Assembly (NCBI GenBank): GCA_963709295.1
Contig: CAVPVW010000008.1
Coordinates: forward strand, 1,113,399-1,177,398
Direction of reading: 5' to 3'
DNA length: 64,000 nt
Source: JBGPQJ01 sp963709295
Lineage (GTDB): Bacteria > Chloroflexota > Anaerolineae > Anaerolineales > Villigracilaceae
A program made the position numbers and the translations under genes. Below, piece by piece: positions 1-6,942 of this stretch. The notes under the pieces are model-generated. The model was not told the DNA's origin and did no database searches. It worked only from the letters and a program-made list of their open reading frames with translations. The stretch's first letter is position 1. Each line of letters begins with the position of its first letter.

Positions 1-285
1 TATGGGGATATAGCAAGCGGCGTGATACCAATCCTCGAAGATTTTACGTTCCCGGGAAAATAGCTGGTCAAACAGGGACGGATCATACGTCCCGAGGCGG
101 GACCAGATTGCCAGGTAATGAGCCCGGGCGACCATCTGCAGCGTGTCGATCTGTACCGCGCCGAGGTGATCCACCACCTCGTAAACGGAATCCAGGCTGG
201 GGGTTGGCGTGGATTTGGGAGACCGGTCCAGCAGCTGGGTGTGGAGCGTCAGCGCGCGGACAGCGGAGAGGGGGTAGGTGGTCAT
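1..285 (-). CDS. YcaQ/AlkX-like winged-helix DNA glycosylase, N-terminal fragment
   Basis: The first 95 codons of a gene that runs off the left edge. The start is the ATG at 285-283, which directly follows the TAA stop of the upstream lipoprotein gene, so the two are probably co-transcribed. Residues 45-57 read QIDTLQMVARAHY, followed by an LWSRLG-like motif (IWSRLGTYDP) and an FEDWYHAACYIP motif near residue 83. This order matches the YcaQ / HTH_42 family, winged-helix proteins that include interstrand-crosslink DNA glycosylases (AlkX, AlkZ relatives). Family assignment is by motif recognition. The catalytic QxQ/QxD region lies outside the window, so activity cannot be judged. Confidence 0.7.
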   Translation of the reverse strand, partial: MTTYPLSAVRALTLHTQLLDRSPKSTPTPSLDSVYEVVDHLGAVQIDTLQMVARAHYLAIWSRLGTYDPSLFDQLFSRERKIFEDWYHAACYIPI

Positions 286-888
286 TTAATGGGCGTAGGT
301 CCCCATCAACTGAGTTTCCGCGAGAATGTGCCCCTGCATGGCGGCGGTCAACTCGGCGGCATCGGGGCTGGAAGCGAAGTCGAGGGCGGTGTCAAGCGCG
401 TAGAGTTTGAAGAAGTAGCGGTGCGTGCCGGAGGGCGGGCAGGGACCCTCGTAATAGGTGTTGCCGGCAGTGTTGATGCCATGATTCCCAATGTACGCAA
501 TGCCGCCCTGACCGGGCAGCACGTCAGGCAGGGACGTGACGTCTGCGGGGATGTTGTAGAGCACCCAGTGAACCCAGGTGCCAACGGGGGCATCGGGGTC
601 GTCCATGATCAGGGCGAGAGTCTCTGTGCCGCGGGGCGGCCTGGTCCAGGCGAGGGCGGGAGAGACGTTCTGGTCGTCGCAGGTATATTTTTCGGGGATG
701 GGCTGGCCCTCGGTGAAGCGCTCGCTGGTGAGGGTGAAGTCGCCGGCGGGAGGTTCGACAGTCGGGGCTTCGGTGGGGGGGACCTCTGTTGGCGGGGCTT
801 CAGTTGCGATGACGGGAGGAGGGGCAGCTTGGGGCGAACAGGCGGCGAGGAGAAGTATGAAGAGGGAAAAGGCAAGAAGCTTTTTCAT
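286..888 (-). CDS. YbhB/YbcL-type PEBP (Raf kinase inhibitor-like) lipoprotein
   Basis: A 200-residue protein. I chose the ATG at 888 because it gives a clear lipoprotein signal peptide (hydrophobic core, then LLAAC with the lipidated Cys at 17) and has GGAGG 8 bases upstream; a longer reading from 1002 lacks both. A Pro/Thr/Glu-rich linker spans residues 22-48. The PEBP fold follows, with the ligand-site signature DDPDAP...HW...YNIP at 96-114 and GPCPPSGTHRY at 148-158. Bacterial YbhB/YbcL proteins bind anionic or phosphorylated ligands but their role is poorly known. Lipid anchoring to the outer face of the membrane is predicted. The stop TAA abuts the start of the next gene. Confidence 0.85.
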   Translation of the reverse strand: MKKLLAFSLFILLLAACSPQAAPPPVIATEAPPTEVPPTEAPTVEPPAGDFTLTSERFTEGQPIPEKYTCDDQNVSPALAWTRPPRGTETLALIMDDPDAPVGTWVHWVLYNIPADVTSLPDVLPGQGGIAYIGNHGINTAGNTYYEGPCPPSGTHRYFFKLYALDTALDFASSPDAAELTAAMQGHILAETQLMGTYAH

Positions 889-923
889 GAGTGAAACCTC
901 CTTGATTTGAGTCCGTTTACTGC

Positions 924-962
924 CAGATCGCCACGTCGCGCATACGCGCTCCTCGCGATGAC
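924..962. repeat. Copy of the AGATTGC...GCAATGAC-type intergenic repeat
   Basis: The stretch reads AGATCGCCACGTCGCGC, then TAC-containing spacer, then GCGCTCCTCGCGATGAC. A near copy lies at 13693-13730, and more diverged copies at 16936-16976 (with an inverted copy at 16875-16913) and about 10098-10123. The inner GTCGCGC/GCGC arms can pair. This is a dispersed small palindromic element located in gaps between genes. Confidence 0.6.
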
Positions 963-965
963 CTG

Positions 966-1415
966 CTACAACCTTTTGCAGAAATGCACCAGCCGCTCGC
1001 ATTCCTCGTAGCCGAGCGAGAGGTGCGCGGAGATGCTGGGGTCGTTATCGAGCCAGGTGTCGGAGGCCATCTCGCTGCAGCCCTGTTCGCGCGCCCACGC
1101 CTCGGCGGTGCGGATCAGTCTCTCGCCCACACCCTGCCGGCGCAGGTCCTCATCCACATACCAGCCCTCGATGTAGCCGACCGGGCTGGTGCTGCAGCCG
1201 TCGGCATACTTGCGCAGGCCGGCTTCGAGGAACCCGCCCAGCGATCCGTCGGGACGTACCGCGACGAAGACCGGCTCAAGCGGCTCGTTGAGCATGGACT
1301 GCATTTGCGTGAGCAGTTCCTGCCGGTCGCTGTAAGGCCAGAGTAGGAGGCGCATGCGCAGCCAGTTGTCCAGGTCGGGCGCGGAAACTCGGCGGATGAG
1401 GATGTCCTGTGTCAT
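966..1415 (-). CDS. GNAT acetyltransferase, aminoglycoside 6'-N-acetyltransferase-like
   Basis: 149 residues, the usual length for AAC(6')-type GNAT enzymes. The acetyl-CoA pyrophosphate-binding loop is RRQGVG at 92-97, preceded by GYIEGWYVDEDL. The C-terminal ASDTWLDN (117-124) and LGYEECERLVHF pattern is the arrangement seen in chromosomal AAC(6') enzymes, where it lines the acceptor site. The likely reaction is transfer of acetyl from acetyl-CoA to an amino group; the true substrate in this organism is unknown and need not be an aminoglycoside. The gene stands alone, between a repeat and the ferritin gene, on the same strand as both neighbours. Confidence 0.75.
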   Translation of the reverse strand: MTQDILIRRVSAPDLDNWLRMRLLLWPYSDRQELLTQMQSMLNEPLEPVFVAVRPDGSLGGFLEAGLRKYADGCSTSPVGYIEGWYVDEDLRRQGVGERLIRTAEAWAREQGCSEMASDTWLDNDPSISAHLSLGYEECERLVHFCKRL

Positions 1416-1492
1416 GGTGGTTAAAGAACCGCAGAGGCAGGGAGCGGAATTGCCCTCCTCGCCTCCGCGGTCAACGGAATAGTAATCGCGGG

Positions 1493-1987
1493 TTAGTCAG
1501 CGCCGCGCTTGCCGAGCTGCTTGTCGAGCATCAGAACGGCGGTGCCCTTGGCATCGATCAGCTCGAGCTGGGCGACGATATCGGCGGCGTTCTTCTCCTC
1601 CTCGACCTGCTCGGAGATGAACCACTGCAGCAGCACCTGGGACGGGTAGTCCTTCTCCTTGAGGGCAAGCTCGTACAGCGCGTTAATGGAGGCGGTCACC
1701 TTGGCCTCGTGCGCCTGCACTTCCTTGAAGACCTCCATCGAGGACTTCCACTCGGTGGCGGGGGCGTCAATGGCCTTGAGCTGCACCCGTCCGCCGCGGT
1801 CGACCAGGAAGTCATAGAACTTCATGCCGTGCTCGCGTTCCTCGCCTTCCTGCATGCGCATCCACTTGGCAAAACCGGACAGGTTCTGGTCTTCGAAGTA
1901 AGCCGCCATGGACAGGTACAGGTAGGATGAATACAGTTCCTTTTGGATCTGGTCGTTGATGGCATCCTGCATTGCTTTTGAAATCAT
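1493..1987 (-). CDS. ftnA: Ferritin (non-heme iron storage)
   Basis: 164 residues, the typical length of bacterial FtnA. Ferroxidase-centre ligands are visible: E17, E50, H53 (in EEREHG), E94, and an EQVEEE block at 125-130 that supplies the conserved Gln/Glu pair. No heme-binding Met of bacterioferritin is evident. The protein should oxidise Fe(II) with O2 or H2O2 and store Fe(III) in a 24-subunit cytoplasmic shell. AAGGAG precedes the start, and a TATAAT hexamer lies at 2031-2026 on the minus strand about 40 bases upstream, suggesting a monocistronic transcript. No Fur-box-like dyad was obvious in the leader. Confidence 0.9.
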   Translation of the reverse strand: MISKAMQDAINDQIQKELYSSYLYLSMAAYFEDQNLSGFAKWMRMQEGEEREHGMKFYDFLVDRGGRVQLKAIDAPATEWKSSMEVFKEVQAHEAKVTASINALYELALKEKDYPSQVLLQWFISEQVEEEKNAADIVAQLELIDAKGTAVLMLDKQLGKRGAD

Positions 1988-2081
1988 AGGTTTCTCCTTT
2001 GAATTATCGGTAAGTTTCTGCCATGATTATACTTTTGTTTTGTTAGAGGAATATAAAAAGATCACACCCGTCCTTTGGACA

Positions 2082-2113
2082 CCCTCCCCAAATACGCAAG
2101 GATTTGGGGAGGG
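2082..2113. other. Perfect 12-bp stem-loop between ftnA promoter and the nucleotidyltransferase pair
   Basis: CCCTCCCCAAAT (2082-2093) and ATTTGGGGAGGG (2102-2113) are exact reverse complements around an 8-base loop. There is no T-tract on either side, so it is not a standard terminator. It sits between two divergent promoters and may be a protein-binding dyad or an RNA structure; function unknown. Confidence 0.5.
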
Positions 2114-2142
2114 CTGAGCAAATTGGGTGCTTGAACACGGTG

Positions 2143-2148
2143 TATACT
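2143..2148 (+). promoter_or_regulatory. Candidate -10 box (TATACT) for a leaderless transcript
   Basis: TATACT ends 6 bases before the ATG at 2155, so the expected transcription start coincides with the start codon. No Shine-Dalgarno sequence precedes that ATG. No convincing -35 element is present at 16-18 bp. Confidence 0.4.
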
Positions 2149-2154
2149 TAACTC

Positions 2155-2340
2155 ATGCAAATCAAGAAGGTTATCACCAAGGGAAAGTTGTCAGATAAAA
2201 AGACTGACGCTGCGTACTGGAGAAATTTACCCTACCAGGAGCGGATCGCTGCATTGGAGGATATTCGCCGGGAGTACCATCGCTGGAGGTACGGTGCTGA
2301 GCCAGGATTTCAAAGAGTTTATACAGTTATTAAACGATAA
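2155..2340 (+). CDS. Small protein paired with a nucleotidyltransferase (possible antitoxin-like partner)
   Basis: 61 residues, rich in charged and aromatic residues; the core reads YWRNLPYQERIAALEDIRREY and the tail FQRVYTVIKR. Short proteins with a YWxxxPxxERLAALExxRRxxxG...RVxxV pattern are often found just upstream of pol-beta-type nucleotidyltransferases, as here. The reading frame overlaps the downstream gene by 47 bases, indicating translational coupling. It is probably translated from a leaderless mRNA. I infer a two-gene module resembling toxin-antitoxin or AbiEii-type pairs, but the biochemical role of this small protein is not established. Confidence 0.65.
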   Translation: MQIKKVITKGKLSDKKTDAAYWRNLPYQERIAALEDIRREYHRWRYGAEPGFQRVYTVIKR

Positions 2341-2731
2341 CGCGGTTCGGTATCTTGTGGTGGGGGGATATGCTGTTGCGTTGCATGGATATCCGCGTTA
2401 CACCAAGGATTTGGACGTATGGGTGGAGGCGACCCCCGACAATGCGCCCAAGATGTTAAATGCATTGAAACAATTCGGGTTTGGTACACTGGATTTGAAA
2501 GAAGCTGATTTTATCGCTCCCGATCAAGTCGTCCAACTGGGTTACCCTCCAAACCGTATCGATATTTTGACCAGTCTCTCAGGGGTGGAATTCTCGGATT
2601 GTTTCCCTTCGCATATCACTGCCGAGATTGATGGGGTACTTGCCAATTTTATCGATCTCGAGAATCTCAAGAAAAATAAAAAAGCCACAGGCAGGCATCA
2701 AGACCTGGCCGACATCGAGAATCTGGAGTAA
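2294..2731 (+). CDS. Pol-beta-superfamily nucleotidyltransferase (MNT/AbiEii/DUF6036-like)
   Basis: 145 residues from a GTG start at 2294, chosen because CTGGAGG lies just upstream inside the preceding gene. The nucleotidyltransferase signature is clear: a GGYAVALHG helix at 24-32, followed by the metal-binding DLD at 39-41 and a third acidic segment in RIDILTSL. Such proteins transfer NMP to proteins, tRNA ends or small molecules; minimal versions commonly act as toxin or antitoxin. The C-terminus (GRHQDLADIENL) has the HKDxxDIxxL-like motif typical of the family. It overlaps the small gene upstream and is followed at once by a strong terminator, so the pair forms a complete two-gene transcription unit. 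Confidence 0.8.
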   Translation: MLSQDFKEFIQLLNDNAVRYLVVGGYAVALHGYPRYTKDLDVWVEATPDNAPKMLNALKQFGFGTLDLKEADFIAPDQVVQLGYPPNRIDILTSLSGVEFSDCFPSHITAEIDGVLANFIDLENLKKNKKATGRHQDLADIENLE

Positions 2732-2737
2732 ACGCTA

Positions 2738-2768
2738 CAAGACCCTCGCGAAAGGGTCTTGTTTTTTT
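2738..2768 (+). terminator. Rho-independent terminator after the nucleotidyltransferase pair
   Basis: CAAGACCCT and AGGGTCTTG form a 9-bp stem with a 6-base loop, followed by seven T residues. Confidence 0.9.
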
Positions 2769-2796
2769 GTAGGGGTCTTTATGATAATATTTCCCC

Positions 2797-3336
2797 ATGA
2801 ACCATCACGATCACGTGGATCTCCTGCGTCCCGCGGACCTGTCCCCCGGCGGCCTGTGGGCGGACCTGGGAGCCGGCTCCGGCGCCTTCACCCTGGCGCT
2901 GCGTGAATTGCTCGGAGCGGGCGGAGTTGTCTATGCCGTGGACAAGGACCGCCGCAGCCTGGATTCCCTGACGCGGGCGTATCAGGCGCGATTCGGAGAT
3001 GCGCAGGACCTGCATCTCATCCACGCGGACTTTACCCGTGACCTCGACCTGCCTCCGCTCGACGGCGCGGTGATGGCCAATTCACTTCATTACTATAAAG
3101 ACAAGGAAAAGGTGCTGCGCCACGTGCGGACGTTCCTGAAGCCGGGCGGCGCGCTGCTGCTGGTCGAATACAACGCGGACTCGGGCAACCTCTGGGTGCC
3201 GCACCCGCTGACCTTTGAGACCTATCGCGCGCTGGCCCCTCGAGCGGGATTCAGCGAGCCGCGCCTGCTGGCGTTGCATCCCTCGAGTTTCCTGAGGGAG
3301 TTCTATTCAGCAGCGGCATACAGATCAGAAGATTGA
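2797..3336 (+). CDS. Class I SAM-dependent methyltransferase
   Basis: 179 residues. Motif I (SAM glycine loop) is ADLGAGSGAF at 22-31, the acidic motif II residue is in VYAVDKD, and HADF marks the adenine-contacting post-motif. LKPGGALLLVEY is the usual motif-III region. The acceptor cannot be deduced. A TATGATAAT stretch ends 8 bases before the ATG, so the mRNA leader is very short and no Shine-Dalgarno sequence is seen. The gene lies alone between a terminator and a convergent gene. Confidence 0.8.
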   Translation: MNHHDHVDLLRPADLSPGGLWADLGAGSGAFTLALRELLGAGGVVYAVDKDRRSLDSLTRAYQARFGDAQDLHLIHADFTRDLDLPPLDGAVMANSLHYYKDKEKVLRHVRTFLKPGGALLLVEYNADSGNLWVPHPLTFETYRALAPRAGFSEPRLLALHPSSFLREFYSAAAYRSED

Positions 3337-3349
3337 GAGCCCGGGTATT

Positions 3350-3847
3350 TCAATCCTCAGCCAGCTTGATCGCCACTTCTAACTTCCATTTGGATTTACG
3401 GGGCTCTACTTTGGGGTCGGTAAGAAAGGTCTCGTAGCGCCCGCGGAAGTTGTCTCCCTGCTCGGTGTCCCAGCGGTCGAAGTCCATGCCTTTGGCGCGC
3501 ACCCACTCGATCAGCGCCCGGTTGCCCGAGATGCCGCCGCCCGAGTAGATGAGACTGGCGTATCGCCCTGCCGGAAGCTCACCGGCTTTGACGTTACCAT
3601 CGTCCGGCAGCGCCTTGCGGACGGGGACGCAGAAGGAGATGTCCATGAACCCGCGCATGTCGATGACGTGGTAGCGCAGGAAGGGCGGGCCGGAGGTCTT
3701 GACCTTGTGTTCACTAACCCAGGAATTCAGCTCCTTGCTGATTCGGTCTATTACTTTGGACATGCCCTTGAAAGGCGCGATCGTGCGGATGCCCATGTAG
3801 GCTTGTTTGGGTCGCGTATCGATTTTGGGTTTGCCGATGGTGGTCAT
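3350..3847 (-). CDS. GyrI-like small-molecule-binding domain protein
   Basis: 165 residues with no DNA-binding domain. The order of conserved pieces fits the GyrI-like / AraC effector-binding (SHS2) fold: a first strand ending AYMGIRT, the central PPFLRYHVIDMRGFMDISFCVPV, then LPAGRYASLIYSGG and IEWVRAKG. Stand-alone GyrI-like proteins bind or hydrolyse small hydrophobic or cationic compounds; some inhibit DNA gyrase poisons. The ligand is unknown. It is convergent with the methyltransferase gene, 13 bases between stops, and carries a good AGGAGG-like site upstream of the ATG. Confidence 0.8.
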   Translation of the reverse strand: MTTIGKPKIDTRPKQAYMGIRTIAPFKGMSKVIDRISKELNSWVSEHKVKTSGPPFLRYHVIDMRGFMDISFCVPVRKALPDDGNVKAGELPAGRYASLIYSGGGISGNRALIEWVRAKGMDFDRWDTEQGDNFRGRYETFLTDPKVEPRKSKWKLEVAIKLAED

Positions 3848-3924
3848 TGGTAATCCTCCTTAATTCTAAAGTTGTTCTGTGCTCATTGCGGGTGAATTGC
3901 AGGCGGGAAGTTTCGAGCATAAAA

Positions 3925-3958
3925 GATGAGTAGCGCTAGTTCAATCAATGCGCTCGTC
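3925..3958 (-). terminator. Weak hairpin downstream of the DUF2019-like gene
   Basis: GATGAG...GCGC and GCGC...CTCGTC pair imperfectly, with a short T-run on both strands. It may end transcription of the gene at 3965-4330 before the GyrI-like gene. Confidence 0.4.
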
Positions 3959-3964
3959 TTTTGT

Positions 3965-4330
3965 TTAAAATTTCAGTGTGCCTTTTTTCTTCCATTCTCT
4001 TAAGGTCATCTCAGCTGTTAATCCTAGGATACCAATGCTTTGATCTCTTGAATACTGGTCTAGAATCCTCGCAGCCTCGTCAGTTCGGATGTTTAAGCCA
4101 AGAGCGTGTGCCGAAGCCCAAATCTTAACAGAAACATTATCTTGTTTAAATAAGGCGTCAATCAAGTTTTCTGCCAAAGCTTTTTCCGTTTCCAGCTTTT
4201 TATAAATCTTCTTTAGGACAGTAGTTTGTTTGTTGGCAGATTTATGATCTCCAGCAATGGTGGCCATTCCATGAACAGTTGCTGCATTAACATACTCGTG
4301 GAATATTTTATCGAACTCGGCTTTACTCAT
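3965..4330 (-). CDS. DUF2019-like helical protein
   Basis: 121 residues, predicted mainly helical. The C-terminal segment GILGLTAEMTLREWKKKGTLKF resembles the end of DUF2019 (immunity-like HEAT-type) proteins, where a helix pair and a W-KGxLKF tail are conserved. DUF2019 proteins have no assigned function; several are encoded near polymorphic toxins, but no toxin gene lies next to this one. The gene is visibly richer in A+T than its neighbours, which suggests recent acquisition. Family assignment is tentative and based on the C-terminal pattern only. Confidence 0.6.
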   Translation of the reverse strand: MSKAEFDKIFHEYVNAATVHGMATIAGDHKSANKQTTVLKKIYKKLETEKALAENLIDALFKQDNVSVKIWASAHALGLNIRTDEAARILDQYSRDQSIGILGLTAEMTLREWKKKGTLKF

Positions 4331-4407
4331 AAGAAACTTCCTCCACTGGGCTCGCTGGGCGTGGGACTCCTGTCCCCGTCCAGAGATTGACCGACAGGTC
4401 TAACTTC

Positions 4408-6100
4408 CTAGAATCCTAACTCCTTCATATTCTTCTCCATACTCGGCTTGTCCTTCTTCCCGAGCAGGTCCTGCCAGAACAGGTCATCGTACCTCCGCGA
4501 GCGGACGGGTAGCGGCATCGGCACACCCCAGCCGAGCAGCAGCACTTCCTCCTTGGGTTGGAGCCGCGCCAGCATGCCCCTCAGCGCCTCGCGCCCCGAG
4601 AGCCCCGAGAGCACGGCATGGATATCGTCCTCGTCGCCCAGCCAGCCCGAAATCCGCGTGCCGAGCTGCGACATGACCTCGTCATGGATCTGCGACGGGC
4701 GCTGGTCCACGATCAGCAGCGTGACGTAATATTTGCGTAGTTCGCGCGCGATGGTGGCAAATGTGGTCTGCGAAGCCATCTCGCGGTTGAGCAGCTTGTG
4801 GGCTTCCTCCACCACGATCACCAGCGGGCGCGGCTCGGACGCCAGCCCCGTTCCCTTCGAGCGGAAGTCGTTGGTCTTTTTCTCCCACGTCCGGCGGATG
4901 TGGCGCGTCAGCAGGTTCGAGACCAGCAGGTAGTCCAGGTCCCGGTCGTGTGCACCGAACGACAGCACCACATGCTTGCCCGCTTCGAGCGCCTTGACGA
5001 TCTCGGCGATGCCGTCGCTGGCGGGTTTCTCGACGATGTAATCCGTGTTGAACAGCCGGCGCAGCTTGTCGTGCAGGCCCTCGGCCGCCGCCACGTTGAC
5101 TCCGTTCTCGTTCGCCCAGGCGGCCACGCTGCCCGGCGCAGATTTCTTTCCTCTTCTCGTCCTCGTTCTCAACTTCACCTCTGCTCATCGCCTTGAAGCG
5201 GCTAAACCAGCTATTCCCGAACGATTTCTCCAGCGCATTGAGCGTGGTGGGCGTGGTCTCCTTGAGATTCAGTTCGCGGGTCAGCAGCTCGATGTCGGCG
5301 GAGTCGATATTCGACATGGCGATCTCGAGGTTGAAATCGGGGACCTGACCGCGGATGCGGGCGCCGCCTCCCAACCCGACGATCTGCACCTTCGACCCAA
5401 ATTTGGTCTTCAGCCCGATGACCTTCATCCCCGAGTCCGAGGCTGTGTCGTCGAATCCGTACTCGTTGTGCATGTCCAAAACGAGTACGGACGATTTGCC
5501 GTGGTGCATCAAGCCGGCCAGCACGATGCGGGTCAGGAAGGATTTACCGGTACCGGTGGCACCAAACACGCCCGAGGAGCGCTGCACGAACTTGTCCAGG
5601 TCGATGCACACAGGATGTCCCTGCTCGCGGGTGGCGCCGATGACGAAGTTACTCTTCTCACCAGGGGCGCCGAAGATCTGGGCGATGTCGCCCTCGGACG
5701 CGAGCAGCACCTCCGCGTGGTGGGGCGGGACGTTCTTCACCGGCAGCAGCTTCGGCTCAGGGTTTGTACTGCGCCATGCGGCGTAATCAGGAGAGGCAGG
5801 GTCGGGTCCCACCTCGAGCATGAGGTTGGGCAATACCTCGAGGTTGGCGTAAAGCGTCTGCCCGTGCAGTGCGTTCGAGATGTGCGCAGGGAAGCGTCCC
5901 TCCATCTGTTCGTCTGCGAAACGCGGGTCCGTTGCGCCGAGCTGGATGTCGGTGACGATGCCGTAGTAGCGCCAATTCCCGCTGGCGATGACCACGAACG
6001 CGCCTTCCTGGATCTCCTGCGGCGACACGGTCAGCCGTACGCGGAAGTTTTCCTTTAATCCACCGCCAACGAGATAACCGATTTTGGATTGATGTTCCAT
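4408..6100 (-). CDS. herA: HerA-type DNA translocase/helicase ATPase (frameshifted)
   Basis: Residues 1-140 form an N-terminal HAS-barrel-like domain (GYLVGGGLKENFRVRL). Walker A is GATGTGKS at 180-187, followed by VLVLDMHNEYG at 205-215, the strand typical of HerA/FtsK ATPases. Near 5150 the frame changes; the continuation in the next frame carries Walker B (PLVIVVEEAHKLL), the VDQRPSQI strand and the C-terminal LPVRSRRYDDLFW. The span is one base longer than a multiple of three, and removing one A from the GAGGAAAGAAA run restores a continuous protein of about 563 residues. HerA hexamers move DNA to the NurA nuclease for end resection. It is the last gene of the nurA operon. Confidence 0.85.
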
Positions 6101-6119
6101 GGAATTCTCCTGCCGTACT

Positions 6120-6710
6120 TCAATTTAAGTCGCTCAATGCGCTGAGCACGGACATCAGCGCCGGATAATCGTCACGCAGCAGGGTGATCACTTCGCGGGT
6201 CGCGGATTCCCTCCATGCAGCGCTGTCACTTCCATGTGCGGCGGCGGCCTGCTGGATGTGCGAGGCGATCAATTCCCCGACCGGGGCCTCCTGCGAATTC
6301 AGGATGTGCCTGAAATAGCTGAATCTCTCCGTAAAGCGTACGATCTCCCCATCATTGCACGAATAGATCACGTCCAGGCTCAGGGGCGGACGCGGAGGCA
6401 GCATATGATGAATCTTTCCGCCCTGCTCATAGCCCACCGACAGCACGGACATCTCCACCGGCACGATGCGCCGCTCGCGGTTGTCGCGCATTACCTCCGC
6501 GCTGACGTTATCCGCGGTCACCAGCTGGCGCACCAGTCCGTCATCGTCGATGTGGATGTCGTAGATCAGGCCGTAGACCTGGTACTGATCGCCCAGCGGG
6601 GCGCGCACCAGTGCGCCGAAGGCCGGCGCTTCGAACTGCGTGACCGAGCACCCGGCAGTGAATCCGGTTGTCCCGGCGCGGAGTAAACGTCCGATTTCGA
6701 TTTGGGTCAT
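6120..6710 (-). CDS. HAS-barrel-like protein of the HerA/NurA operon
   Basis: 196 residues. The N-terminal half resembles the HerA-ATP-synthase barrel: it begins IEIGRLLRAGTTGFTAGC and has the APLGDQYQVYGLIYDIHIDDDGLVRQL strand pattern seen in barrel domains at the front of HerA proteins. The C-terminal half is helical. No ATPase motif is present. It sits 19 bases upstream of herA and 10 bases downstream of a small membrane-protein gene, with AGGAG before its ATG. I infer an accessory subunit that docks to HerA or NurA; this is by position and weak sequence resemblance. Confidence 0.65.
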   Translation of the reverse strand: MTQIEIGRLLRAGTTGFTAGCSVTQFEAPAFGALVRAPLGDQYQVYGLIYDIHIDDDGLVRQLVTADNVSAEVMRDNRERRIVPVEMSVLSVGYEQGGKIHHMLPPRPPLSLDVIYSCNDGEIVRFTERFSYFRHILNSQEAPVGELIASHIQQAAAAHGSDSAAWRESATREVITLLRDDYPALMSVLSALSDLN

Positions 6711-6720
6711 GGTAACTCCT

Positions 6721-6939
6721 TTAAAGTCCCTTGAAGACCTGGATCAGCGCGTACACGCCGATCACCAGCGCCACAATTCCGTAGAGTGTGATCAGGATGT
6801 TCCAGACGCGGGTGCGCTCAGGTTCGAAGCCCAGCTTCTCCATCAGCATTGCAAGCACATCCCACACGATGTCCTTTGTGTAGAAGCACAAAGCTCCGGT
6901 CAGGATAAAAAACGCACTGCCAATACACATCATCCACAT
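6721..6939 (-). CDS. Small two-helix membrane protein in the HerA/NurA operon
   Basis: 72 residues with two hydrophobic segments, about 4-20 (MCIGSAFFILTGALCFY) and 49-68 (LITLYGIVALVIGVYALIQV), joined by an amphipathic loop. I do not recognise the family. It begins 3 bases after the NurA stop and ends 10 bases before the HAS-barrel gene, so it is almost certainly translated from the same mRNA. A membrane protein is unexpected inside a DNA end-processing operon. It could anchor the complex or could simply be a passenger. Confidence 0.65.
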   Translation of the reverse strand: MWMMCIGSAFFILTGALCFYTKDIVWDVLAMLMEKLGFEPERTRVWNILITLYGIVALVIGVYALIQVFKGL

Positions 6940-6942
6940 GGG

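Noticed and set aside
4682..5140. C-terminal extension of HerA in its first frame
   Set aside because: The translation past about 5150 is Arg/Gly/Pro-rich and unlike any ATPase, while the next frame carries Walker B and the rest of HerA.
4408..6100. Programmed ribosomal frameshift in herA
   Set aside because: There is no slippery heptamer with downstream structure, and the same one-base surplus appears in many unrelated genes here, so error is more likely.
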